From the NCBI GenBank assembly GCA_942493235.1, contig OW818676.1, forward strand, positions 744,001 to 808,000: a stretch of 64,000 bases of DNA, in the 5' to 3' direction. Shown here one piece after another: positions 1 through 7,178 of this stretch; position 1 is the stretch's first letter; every line of letters begins with the position of its first letter. The position numbers and the translations under genes are program-made. This stretch comes from ENR-C587 sp942493235. Its GTDB lineage: Bacteria > Bacteroidota > Ignavibacteria > Kapaibacteriales > UBA2268. The notes beneath the pieces were generated by a model, which was not told where the DNA came from, did no database searches, and saw nothing but the letters and a program-made list of their open reading frames with translations.

Positions 1-81
1 CCAGTTGATAGCAAATATTGTAATTGCAACTATTGCAAGTATAACTAACGTGAAGTTTATTATGAGAAGCTTCCCCCTCAA
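1..81 (-). CDS. N-terminus of a putative membrane protein, cut by the window edge
   Basis: A minus-strand reading frame runs off the left edge. From a TTG at 81 it reads MRGKLLIINFTLVILAIVAI and continues TIFAINW, a single hydrophobic membrane-spanning segment typical of a small inner-membrane protein or a signal anchor. A purine-rich stretch (AGGGAG) lies just upstream and a Bacteroidota-type promoter candidate lies about 20-50 nt upstream. Only 27 codons are visible, so no family can be named, and the TTG start is a guess because no ATG is available in frame. Confidence 0.35.
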   Translation of the reverse strand, partial: MRGKLLIINFTLVILAIVAITIFAINW

Positions 82-101
82 ATTCTCCCTTCCTCTTATG
101 T

Positions 102-132
102 TACAAATATAGCTTGACTGTTATAATTCAAC
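102..132 (-). promoter_or_regulatory. Candidate Bacteroidota-type promoter for the left-edge gene
   Basis: On the minus strand TATATTTG (109-102) matches the -7 element TAnnTTTG. A TTG triplet lies about 17 nt upstream of it, slightly short of the usual spacing. It points at the left-edge membrane protein. The remaining sequence up to 472 is A/T-rich with no recognisable gene. Confidence 0.3.
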
Positions 133-472
133 GAGTTAACTAAGTGTAAAAATTACATAAAGTGAATTTCCTAAAATCTTTAAAGGAAAATACTTAGTAA
201 ACCGCCTAATAATCAAGCATTTAATAATATTTAGGAAAGAAATTCACCTTAATGCTGCTTTGATGAATTCCTTACTTCAAATCTAATATTCTTTCTTGTT
301 AAAAACAAGTATTTTTTTTGATTTTTTATATTTATTTTGTGTAAAATTAATATCACCTTCATATTGTGTTAATATCGAGTAAAATATTTCAAAAAGTGTC
401 AATAAATTTACACATATTTTGAATAGGTATTTCATTAAATCGCTTTTTTTATCTTTATTTTACATAATAGTA

Positions 473-1237
473 TTAAAATGATTTTACTATATCAATGCCG
501 AATCTGCGTTCATATTGAGAATTTGTTCTTGATTGTAATAAATCCCGAATTTGTAGCTCAATAGTTACGCCCGAACTAACAGAAAATCTAAATGAAGTAT
601 TTAATAATCCTAAATTATCCGTATAATTATAATCCTTCTCATCAAAAGTAAAGTTATATTCAAAATTTACTGCAAAATTAGAAGTAATTGATTGCTCTGC
701 ACCAAGATATAAGTTTGCACGTCGCTTTTCTGGAATCGGTTCAATGGAATAATTAATACCGCAATGAAGAGCAAGGCTACCCAAATCCCAAATATAATTT
801 TTACTTAGAGCAAGGAAGAATCCCGGCGAAATAGTTTCAAATCTATCGGCACCACTAAGCCACATACCTCTACCTTGAGTAGAAAAACCGATTACAATTG
901 CCGGTATCTGCAGAGTTTCTTTAAAAGGACGAATTTTGATATTAAACCCGGGTATATTTTGGAAATCGATATCATCATCACCGATTAGTCCGACTGCACT
1001 ATAAGCAATACCCATGTTTAACCAGTCGAAAATGCCTGCATTGAAGTCCATAGTTATACCGCCGGAGTGAAACGCCGTACAATTTATATTATACACCTTA
1101 GGACGAAGGATGCCGGCTGTAGGCATATCTACAATGTTTCGTGTTTCATACGTAGCGTTATTACCTGCAGTGCCCTGCGGGAATAAACTGATAGTATTTA
1201 GCATAAACATAATGAGCAATATAATTCTATTGAGCAT
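473..1237 (-). CDS. Exported outer-membrane beta-barrel protein (YjbH-like)
   Basis: This 254-residue protein starts with a cleavable signal peptide (MLNRIILLIMFMLNTISLFP). The rest is dominated by alternating amphipathic strands, as in outer-membrane barrels: an early segment with MPTAGILRPKVYNINC, a segment rich in GIFDWLNMGIAYSAVG, and a final strand ending in FGIDIVKSF. The pattern of a barrel built around FDWLNMGIAY and IKIRPFKE resembles the YjbH/YbjH-like exopolysaccharide-associated proteins, but I recognise this only loosely. The ATG at 1237 is preceded by GGAGGG at good spacing. It is divergent from the RlpA-like gene across a 200-bp shared promoter region, and no partner gene indicates its function. 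Confidence 0.6.
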   Translation of the reverse strand: MLNRIILLIMFMLNTISLFPQGTAGNNATYETRNIVDMPTAGILRPKVYNINCTAFHSGGITMDFNAGIFDWLNMGIAYSAVGLIGDDDIDFQNIPGFNIKIRPFKETLQIPAIVIGFSTQGRGMWLSGADRFETISPGFFLALSKNYIWDLGSLALHCGINYSIEPIPEKRRANLYLGAEQSITSNFAVNFEYNFTFDEKDYNYTDNLGLLNTSFRFSVSSGVTIELQIRDLLQSRTNSQYERRFGIDIVKSF

Positions 1238-1437
1238 TTTGGTTTCCCTCCATTTCTATTATAATCCGACGAAATATAATTTAAATTGCTGACTGCTGCA
1301 AAGTAAGCAAACGGATTATTATTATTTCAAATTAGGTATTGCAAAAATACGCAATCTTAAGCACCAAACAATAAATAAGTTTAATTTGTTTTTTTATTGT
1401 TTGTCTATATTCTATATTTAGTATAAATTTGTAGTCT

Positions 1438-1911
1438 ATGGAAAATATTCGTATATATATAGCCCTATTAATTGCAGCTATTCTAATTAGTAGTTGTACT
1501 TCGTCAGTACGCTTTAGTTCGGAGAAATCAATTGGGGCATCATCTGTAAGCAAATCAGGGAAATCAAGTTCGTTATCATCTGATGGCGATAAAACTGATT
1601 ACCGAGTTCAGGGCGGAGATGTGTTTTCAGGTAAAGCTTCTTATTACGGAGAGGAATTCCATGGCAGGAAAACAGCTTCTGGCGAGATTTACGATAGGAA
1701 TAAGCTAAGTGCAGCAAATAGAGATTTGCCTTTTGGTACTAAAATCAAAGTACGTAATCTAAAAAACAATAAGATAGTTATAGTAGTAATCAATGACCGT
1801 GGACCGTTTAAAGGAAGCCGAATACTTGACCTTTCTGCTGCCGCTGCCGAAGAACTTGATATGCTGGAAGATGGGGTAGTTGATGTGGAATTTGAAATAT
1901 TAGATAATTAA
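1438..1911 (+). CDS. rlpA: RlpA-like septal ring lytic transglycosylase family lipoprotein
   Basis: This 157-residue lipoprotein has a signal peptide ending in a lipobox (ILISSC, Cys about residue 20), a Ser/Lys-rich linker, then a double-psi beta-barrel from about residue 63 to the end. The family signatures are clear: GKASYYGEEFHGRKTASGE, LPFGTKIKVRNLKN, and the catalytic-region NDRGPFKGSRILDLS. RlpA proteins cleave naked glycan strands of peptidoglycan or act at the septum. The SPOR domain of E. coli RlpA is absent, as in many short homologues, so septal targeting is not supported here. No strong ribosome-binding site precedes the ATG. The next gene starts 12 nt downstream, suggesting co-transcription. 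Confidence 0.88.
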   Translation: MENIRIYIALLIAAILISSCTSSVRFSSEKSIGASSVSKSGKSSSLSSDGDKTDYRVQGGDVFSGKASYYGEEFHGRKTASGEIYDRNKLSAANRDLPFGTKIKVRNLKNNKIVIVVINDRGPFKGSRILDLSAAAAEELDMLEDGVVDVEFEILDN

Positions 1912-1922
1912 TTGAGGGGTAA

Positions 1923-2264
1923 ATGCCTGTAATTCTAACAACAGTATTATTATTAGTAGCATCGAATTTGTTTATGACTTTCGCATGGTATGGACATCTT
2001 AAAAATTTACAAAATCAGAAATGGTATATAGCCGCGTTATTTAGCTGGGGCATAGCACTATTCGAATATTTACTGCAAGTACCGGCTAATCGGATAGGTT
2101 TTACCGAACTATCTATAGATAAATTGAAAATAATACAGGAAGTGATTACGCTATCAGTATTTATACCTTTTTCGATTCTATACATGAAGCAACCCTTTAA
2201 AATGGATTATATCTGGGCAGGGCTCTGCCTGCTCGCTGCCGTGTATTTTATATTTAGGAATTAA
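1923..2264 (+). CDS. DMT-family small membrane protein (DUF486 type)
   Basis: This 113-residue protein has four predicted membrane helices: the N-terminal VILTTVLLLVASNLFMTF, a second containing YIAALFSWGIALFEYLLQ, a third around EVITLSVFIPFSILYM, and the C-terminal YIWAGLCLLAAVYFIF. The motifs TFAWYGHLK and FEYLLQVPANRIG are characteristic of the DUF486/DMT family, distant relatives of small multidrug-type transporters with no established substrate. A GAGGGG ribosome-binding site sits just upstream of the ATG, and the gene follows rlpA by 12 nt. A shared bidirectional terminator lies downstream. Confidence 0.85.
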   Translation: MPVILTTVLLLVASNLFMTFAWYGHLKNLQNQKWYIAALFSWGIALFEYLLQVPANRIGFTELSIDKLKIIQEVITLSVFIPFSILYMKQPFKMDYIWAGLCLLAAVYFIFRN

Positions 2265-2300
2265 ATATATTTATAATACCATTAAGTAAAAAATAAGTAA

Positions 2301-2337
2301 AAAAAAACTCTTCAGGTTTACCTAAAGAGTTTTTTTA
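2301..2337. terminator. Bidirectional intrinsic terminator
   Basis: The inverted repeat ACTCTT-C-AGGT / ACCT-A-AAGAGT (2307-2330) is flanked by an A run on the left and seven T on the right. It can therefore terminate both the rlpA-DMT transcript (plus strand) and the rpsF-rplI transcript (minus strand). Confidence 0.8.
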
Positions 2338-2352
2338 TATTTGTAGCTTTAA

Positions 2353-2814
2353 TTACTCAGCTTTGTTTTCTTCTTCGTTAATAACCCATACTTTAATGGT
2401 AGCGAAAACATCTGTATAAAGCTTAACCTTAACATCAAATACGCCCAAAGTTTTAATTGGATCTTCGATGATAATGTTACGTTTGTCAATGTCGTAGCCT
2501 TGCTTCATTAATTGCTCGCCGATCATTTGAGCAGTAACCGAACCATAAAGCTTGCCTTCTTCGCCGACTTTCATAGTTATACTAACTTGAATTTCGGAGA
2601 ATTTAGCAGCCATAGCTTCAGCTTCAGCTTTTTCAGTAGCAATTTTTTTAACATACTGTTTTTTCTCAAACTCTAAAGCTTTCATAGCTCCGGGAGTAGC
2701 AAGATATGCAAAGCTTCTCGGGATAAGGTAGTTTCTGGCATAACCATCTTTAACAGTTACGATATCACCCATTTGACCGAGATGTTCAACATTTTTTCTT
2801 AAAATTACTTTCAT
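2353..2814 (-). CDS. rplI: 50S ribosomal protein L9
   Basis: This 153-residue protein matches L9 over its full length. The N-terminal rRNA-binding domain begins MKVILRKNVEHLGQMGDIV and includes KDGYARNYLIPRSFAYLAT. A long connecting helix (about residues 42-75, rich in Lys, Glu and Ala) follows, then the C-terminal domain with GKLYGSVTAQMI and IKTLGVFDVKVKLYTDV. L9 binds 23S rRNA near the L1 stalk and helps maintain reading frame. The short acidic tail NEEENKAE is normal for the group. It lies 52 nt downstream of rpsF on the same strand. The usual rpsR gene between them is missing here. Confidence 0.97.
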   Translation of the reverse strand: MKVILRKNVEHLGQMGDIVTVKDGYARNYLIPRSFAYLATPGAMKALEFEKKQYVKKIATEKAEAEAMAAKFSEIQVSITMKVGEEGKLYGSVTAQMIGEQLMKQGYDIDKRNIIIEDPIKTLGVFDVKVKLYTDVFATIKVWVINEEENKAE

Positions 2815-2866
2815 TTCCTTTATCCCTCTATATCAAAATTTTTTGAAGGAATTTCCGTTTAGTTAA

Positions 2867-3388
2867 TTAATTAGTTTTTTCAGCCGTTTCAACTTTTTCG
2901 GCGTTAACCTTGCTTTCAGCAGCTTTGCTTTCGGCAGCTCTGTTTTCAGCAGCTCTGTTCTCGGCAGCTTTATTTTCGGCTGCTCTGTTTTCAGCACCTT
3001 GAGCATCTTTTTTGATTTTTTGTGCTTCAGGATTAATAGCACTATATGCTACACCTTCCTCAATTGCTCTTTTAGCTCTGTAGTCGTATAGTTTCTTTGG
3101 TAGAACCAAAGAAAGATGACGAAGTACAGTGTCTTCAAGGACGAGGAATCGTTCTAGGATCGGGATTGTGCTTGGCGCGGTATCATATACAAGGTGTACA
3201 TAGTACCCATTGTATTTTTTATTAATCGGGTATGCCAAACGTCTGCGGCCCCACTTGTTAATTTCAAGTATTTGCCCGCCGTGGTTTTCTATATATCCGA
3301 TTACTTTATTGACTACTGCATCAATATCCGAATCTTCTAGTGCTGCATTTACGATAACGGTCGTTTCATACATACGACGTAAACTCAT
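2867..3388 (-). CDS. rpsF: 30S ribosomal protein S6 with repetitive C-terminal tail
   Basis: Residues 1-110 are a standard S6: MYETTVIVNAALEDSDIDAV near the start, then WGRRRLAYPINKKYNGYYV and VLRHLSLVLPKK. S6 binds 16S rRNA with S18. The protein is 173 residues, longer than the usual 95-135, because of a low-complexity tail (about 125-173) built from five-residue units AAENR/AAENK/AAESK repeated about six times. The ATG at 3388 has AGGAG six bases upstream, and a promoter candidate sits about 63 nt further up. The tail is encoded by near-identical repeats at the DNA level, so its length is likely to vary between strains. Confidence 0.96.
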   Translation of the reverse strand: MSLRRMYETTVIVNAALEDSDIDAVVNKVIGYIENHGGQILEINKWGRRRLAYPINKKYNGYYVHLVYDTAPSTIPILERFLVLEDTVLRHLSLVLPKKLYDYRAKRAIEEGVAYSAINPEAQKIKKDAQGAENRAAENKAAENRAAENRAAESKAAESKVNAEKVETAEKTN

Positions 3389-3450
3389 ACCAAGCTCCTA
3401 TATACGATATTTAAACCGCAAATTTTGTTAATAATAATTTTCAAGAACTA

Positions 3451-3480
3451 CAAAATTATGATTTTTATCCTAATTATCAA
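3451..3480 (-). promoter_or_regulatory. Bacteroidota-type promoter of rpsF-rplI
   Basis: Reading the minus strand, TTG (3480-3478) is followed after 19 nt by TAATTTTG (3458-3451), a match to the TTG-N19-TAnnTTTG pattern of Bacteroidota housekeeping promoters. It lies about 60 nt upstream of the S6 start codon. Confidence 0.55.
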
Positions 3481-3780
3481 AATAATATTTTATTTTTTTT
3501 CTTTATTATTTGAGATATTTTTGCAGAAGATTATTTACATGTCGCATTTATCAGCATTTACAGGATTTGAGGTATTCTAATTATTTTCGTAATATGTTAG
3601 AATTATTGGAAATAGAGATATAAAACAGATAGTATAAATATTCAAATAGTATTTCAGCAGTGCAAAAATTAACTAAATAATTTATTTAATAATAATAAGA
3701 TGCTTTAGTTGAGTGGACAGCAAGATTTGATATATATGATTTGAAGCTGTAAATGTTATTACATTGTCGATAAGTACTAT

Positions 3781-4056
3781 AATGTCTATAAGCTGAATTT
3801 AGTCTTTACCATTACTTGAATATGGTTTAAGCACATCAATAAATATTTTTACAATGTCTATAAGTTGAATTTAGTCTTTCCCATTACTTGAATATGGTTT
3901 AAGAACATCAATAAATATTTTTATAATGTCTATAAGTAGAATTTAGTCTTTCCCATTACTTGAATATAGTTTAAGAACATCAATAAATATTTTTATAATG
4001 TCTATAAGTAGAATTTAGTCTTTCCCATTACTTGAATATGGTTTAAGAACATCAAT
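3781..4056. repeat. 72-bp tandem repeat, about 4 copies, copied from the end of the adjacent gene
   Basis: Copies start at 3781, 3853, 3925 and 3997 (period exactly 72 bp), with only a few substitutions between copies. The last copy overlaps the final codons and stop of the minus-strand DUF5618-like gene. Each outer copy therefore carries a duplicate of that gene's C-terminal coding end (IDVLKPYSSNGKD plus stop) followed by its 3' flank. Because 72 is a multiple of three, the copies keep the same frame but lie beyond the stop codon. The rest of the 3389-3780 gap is A/T-rich with only the rpsF promoter. Confidence 0.9.
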
Positions 4057-4416
4057 AATAGAAATTGCTGAGTCAAAGCCTGACTCAATTGCTTTAATGC
4101 TTGTTTCGCCACCATAATACCCATCGAGGTGCAATAGCCTATAAGCACTATTTAAATTTTTAAGCAATTTTTTATCTAAATTTGACAATATATCTTGATA
4201 ATATTCAATAGACTTTCTGCCTTTTCGCTTTGGAACGCCTTTATAATTAAACAAAAAGTCTAATGCTTTTAGCATACCGATATACGCCGTTCCGCAGGCA
4301 GTATGAACATATTTCTCGTCAATATAGAATCTATCGTCAACTCCGGCTTTTTTCAAAGTCTCTTGAGCATTCTCTATATAACGCATTGCTTCTTTGTAAG
4401 GGTTGATTTTGTCCAT
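4015..4416 (-). CDS. DUF5618-family protein
   Basis: This 133-residue, mostly helical soluble protein shows the DUF5618 pattern: EAMRYIENAQETLKKAG, a DDRFYIDEKYVHTACGTAYI segment, a KGRKSIEYY motif, and LNSAYRLLHLDGYYGG near the C-terminus. The family is common in Bacteroidota and has no assigned function; its helical architecture resembles HEPN-like bundles, but the catalytic RxxxxH motif is not evident here. There is no signal peptide. Its 3' end is embedded in the 72-bp tandem repeat. No operon partner is seen: rpsF lies downstream on the same strand behind the repeats, and dnaB upstream behind a terminator. Confidence 0.7.
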   Translation of the reverse strand: MDKINPYKEAMRYIENAQETLKKAGVDDRFYIDEKYVHTACGTAYIGMLKALDFLFNYKGVPKRKGRKSIEYYQDILSNLDKKLLKNLNSAYRLLHLDGYYGGETSIKAIESGFDSAISIIDVLKPYSSNGKD

Positions 4417-4690
4417 TGATTTTGTCCTAAATATTTCAAATCTATATAATTGACGATACTTATAATTCGTTATTTTATTAAGAAAGTTGATAAAAAGTTG
4501 ATAAAATGCTAAACAAAAAAAATGATTTCTAATCGATTTAATGCTTAAACATCGGTAAAAAGTAATTATTTCAATTTACTCGTACTGCCTCAGAAAAATA
4601 ACATCATCAGCTAAATGCTGAAGAGGCAGAGAAAGCGAGATTTGATAAGTCCTGTTTCATGTAGAAAATAGTATAATCAGTAATATGAAT
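4417..4690. other. Non-coding gap between the DUF5618-like gene and the dnaB terminator
   Basis: A/T-rich sequence containing the upstream region of the DUF5618-like gene. I see no open reading frame, RNA gene or clear promoter in it. Confidence 0.5.
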
Positions 4691-4726
4691 AAAAAAAAGC
4701 TCTCCAAATTAACAAATCGGGAGAGC
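4691..4726 (-). terminator. Intrinsic terminator of dnaB
   Basis: On the minus strand GGAGAGC-class sequence (4726-4720) pairs with GCTCTCC (4705-4699 region), forming a 7-bp G/C-rich stem, followed directly by eight U residues (4698-4691). It starts about 20 nt past the dnaB stop. Confidence 0.85.
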
Positions 4727-4747
4727 CATTTAAAATTAAATATAAAT

Positions 4748-6208
4748 TTAGAAAGGTTCGTTGTCTATATATCCGGCTACATTATTACTTGTTACCAAAT
4801 GGTGAGGAGGTTCATCCTCACGTAGAGATAGATTCTCAAATCGTGCATAGTCTTTCATGTAGGCTAAACGTAAAGTGCCGATAGGACCGTTTCTCTGTTT
4901 GCCGATGATAATTTCGGCAGTGCCTTCGGTAGGCATATTATCTTCGGGATAAGTAGCCTGCTTATAAACTTCAGGACGATTGATAAATAGAACAACGTCA
5001 GCATCTTGCTCTATCGAACCTGATTCGCGAAGGTCGGATAGCATAGGGCGTTTATCTGCACGCGACTCTACAGTACGATTAAGCTGAGCCATAGCAACGA
5101 CGGGTAAATCTAATTCCTTAGCCATCTGTTTAAGTGAACGAGAGATAATAGAAATTTCACGCTCACGGCTTTCTGATTTAGGAGGATGAATCAGCTGAAG
5201 GTAATCAATCATCACTAATTCGATTTTATGCTCTGCCTTTAATCGGCGGCACTTAGCTTTTAGCTCCATTAAGCTTAGTGAGGGGCTGTCATCAATAAAA
5301 ATCGGTGCCTCTGCTAATCTGCCGAGTGTAGAAACAATTTTGCTCATGTCGCGTTGTTTTATGTCGCCACTTCTGATAAGTTGCTGATTAATCTGGGACT
5401 CTGAGCTTAGCAGACGAACAACTAATTGGACAGCCGCCATCTCAATAGAGAAATATGCTACTGGCTTTTTACTAATCATAGCCACATTACGAGCAATAGA
5501 GAGCGAAAGTGCAGTTTTACCCATAGACGGGCGAGCCGCAATAATGATTAAATCTGATTTTTGGAAACCGCCTAAGTATTTATCTAATTCCATATAAGAG
5601 GTAGGTACGCCGGTTAATCCGCTGCCTTCTCTTTCGGCAAGTTTATGAATCATATCGAGAGCGTCGTGAGCCAATTTATTAATTGAATAATAAGACTTAA
5701 CAAACCGCTTCTCGGCTATTTTAAATATTTCCGCTTCGGCACGGTCGATTTCTTCTAAAGCATCAACAGTTTCGTCGTAGCAATTTTCTAATATTTCTCC
5801 TGCCGAACGAATAAGTGAACGCTTCAAATATCGCTCCTGAACTATACGTGCATGAGTGTCGATATTTGCCGCAGTTGGGGTTTGGTTCATTATCTCGGCA
5901 ATATAATACGTGCCACCGACAAGGTCTAACTGGCTTCTTTTTTGGAGTTCATCGACAAGTGTAACTATATCAATACTGATTTGATTATCATACATGGTCA
6001 AAATAGTATCGTATATCTTACGATTTGCTTCGCCGTAAAAGCTCTCTGGCTCTAATACACCGGCAACCTTAGAGATAGCTGTTCTGTCCAAGAGCATAGC
6101 TCCGATAACGGACATTTCTGCTTCATTTGAATGTGGCGGCACACGTGAGCCAAGCACTTCATTTATATTTTTTATTTTTGGTTTCTTCTTAACTATTGCT
6201 TCTGTCAA
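4748..6208 (-). CDS. dnaB: Replicative DNA helicase DnaB
   Basis: This 486-residue protein is a full-length DnaB. The N-terminal collar domain (about 20-125) begins VPPHSNEAEMSVIGAMLLD and is followed by the RecA-like motor. Walker A is ARPSMGKTA (about residue 226), the Walker B-type motif is VMIDYLQLI, and further helicase motifs are FSIEMA, AMAQLNR, LSDLRESGSIEQDADVV and GKQRNGPIG. It unwinds DNA at the replication fork as a hexamer. The reading frame opens with TTG (M-T-E-A-I-V) and no clear Shine-Dalgarno sequence; a TATTTTTG element at 6261-6254 could be its -7 box. The extreme C-terminus (VTSNNVAGYIDNEPF) is a divergent extension of the usual kind. No intein is present. Confidence 0.97.
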   Translation of the reverse strand: MTEAIVKKKPKIKNINEVLGSRVPPHSNEAEMSVIGAMLLDRTAISKVAGVLEPESFYGEANRKIYDTILTMYDNQISIDIVTLVDELQKRSQLDLVGGTYYIAEIMNQTPTAANIDTHARIVQERYLKRSLIRSAGEILENCYDETVDALEEIDRAEAEIFKIAEKRFVKSYYSINKLAHDALDMIHKLAEREGSGLTGVPTSYMELDKYLGGFQKSDLIIIAARPSMGKTALSLSIARNVAMISKKPVAYFSIEMAAVQLVVRLLSSESQINQQLIRSGDIKQRDMSKIVSTLGRLAEAPIFIDDSPSLSLMELKAKCRRLKAEHKIELVMIDYLQLIHPPKSESREREISIISRSLKQMAKELDLPVVAMAQLNRTVESRADKRPMLSDLRESGSIEQDADVVLFINRPEVYKQATYPEDNMPTEGTAEIIIGKQRNGPIGTLRLAYMKDYARFENLSLREDEPPHHLVTSNNVAGYIDNEPF

Positions 6209-6325
6209 TTTAGTATCGGTATTTAATTTTACATCTTTTACTTCTTAGGATTGCAAAAATAGCAAAACATAGATTTATATTATCAACATTTTTGATTTAT
6301 TTTTCAACAGTGTAAAAAAATATAA

Positions 6326-6340
6326 GTGGCTGGTGGCTGG
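6326..6340. repeat. Short GGCTGGTGGCTGGTGG-type simple repeat
   Basis: A short tandem of GGCTGGT units in the dnaB upstream region. The same motif recurs at about 14932-14957, again in a gene-free gap. It carries no coding signal. Confidence 0.5.
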
Positions 6341-6400
6341 TGGAATGCTGTTGGAAGAAAAGAAAGAAAAAGGGAGTGCCAACTTCATTCTACAAATATT

Positions 6401-6600
6401 CAACAGCAAACGCTGTTGGAAGACCAGCCGCACTACGCAGAGCATGGTGCGGAGGGGAACATATTCCTACTTCCTACTTCCCACTTTATAACTTTTCACT
6501 TTACGAACTTTATAACTTTTTACTACCAATATTCAACAGCTACCGCTGTTGGAAGACCAGCCGCACTACGCAGAGCATAGTGTGGAGGCGAGTATATTCC
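6401..6600. repeat. Duplicated hairpin repeat (two copies, about 60 bp each)
   Basis: Two copies of one element lie at about 6394-6456 and 6527-6590. Each contains the perfect palindrome CAACAGC-n4-GCTGTTG (6401-6418 and 6534-6551) followed by a conserved GGAAGACCAGCCGCACTACG block. They are separated by low-complexity ACTTTATAACTTT runs. Apparent open frames here simply follow the repeats and do not look like protein. The whole 6209-6735 stretch is otherwise non-coding. Confidence 0.75.
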
Positions 6601-6739
6601 TACTTCCCACTTTACGAACTTTATAACTTTAAAACTTTCAACTTTATAACTTCAACCACTCTGTCATCGCTCAAGTGGGGATTATAAAAATAAAATAGGA
6701 TGTAATCAGCTTTTATCTTTCATCAATAAATAAAAATAT

Positions 6740-6770
6740 TTTGTATTTAGAATTATTTGTATTAGTTTTG
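6740..6770 (+). promoter_or_regulatory. Bacteroidota-type promoter of the B12 operon
   Basis: TTTG (6740-6743) is separated by exactly 19 nt from TAGTTTTG (6763-6770), matching TTTG-N19-21-TAnnTTTG. Transcription would start around 6775, just ahead of the cobalamin riboswitch. Confidence 0.65.
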
Positions 6771-6794
6771 AACTCTTAATTGATTGTACATTGA

Positions 6795-6995
6795 TACTGA
6801 TATAGGTGCAGAATATGACTATCATAATCTGCCGAGAAAGGGAAACAGGTGAAATACCTGTACGGTTGCGCCGCTGTAACGGGTGACGAAACTCTTCGAG
6901 ATGTTTATTATTATAATAATACATCAGCCACTGCAATATTTGTGGGAAGGCGAAGAGCGTAGATTGACCCCGAAGTCAGAATACCTGCCTATATA
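6795..6995 (+). ncRNA. Cobalamin (vitamin B12) riboswitch
   Basis: The leader contains the conserved cobalamin aptamer core in order: AGGTGC (6804-6809), GGGAAACAGGTGAAA (from about 6840), a TACGG segment, the B12 box GCGCCGCTGTAA (about 6868-6879), GCCACTG (about 6927-6933), TGGGAAGGCG (about 6943-6951), and the closing AGTCAGAATACCTGCC (about 6974-6989). It should bind adenosyl- or methylcobalamin and lower expression of the downstream genes. The stretch 7000-7178 between aptamer and start codon holds the likely expression platform; I cannot assign its alternative hairpins by eye. Confidence 0.95.
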
Positions 6996-7178
6996 TAGCT
7001 CATTGACGGACTATCAAGCTGATACGTAAAACATTCGCGCATACGAATGCAATGAGGAAATCCGGCTTCACTTCACTTATTTCTAACCGCCGTTATTTCT
7101 TCATTTATATTTTGAATAAATTATTGTTGCTCACTGTGAGTAACTATGCTTTTTAATATATAAATATCGGAGTAAAAA

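Noticed and set aside
1332..1553. Minus-strand frame overlapping the rlpA start
   Set aside because: It overlaps a well-supported lipoprotein gene on the other strand and has no family features.
3781..4056. Repeat block considered as a CRISPR array
   Set aside because: The 72-bp units are contiguous with no unique spacers, and no cas gene is near.
6326..6687. Two overlapping plus-strand frames (84 and 115 codons)
   Set aside because: They are translations of the duplicated hairpin blocks and ACTTTATAACTTT runs, without a start signal or protein-like composition.
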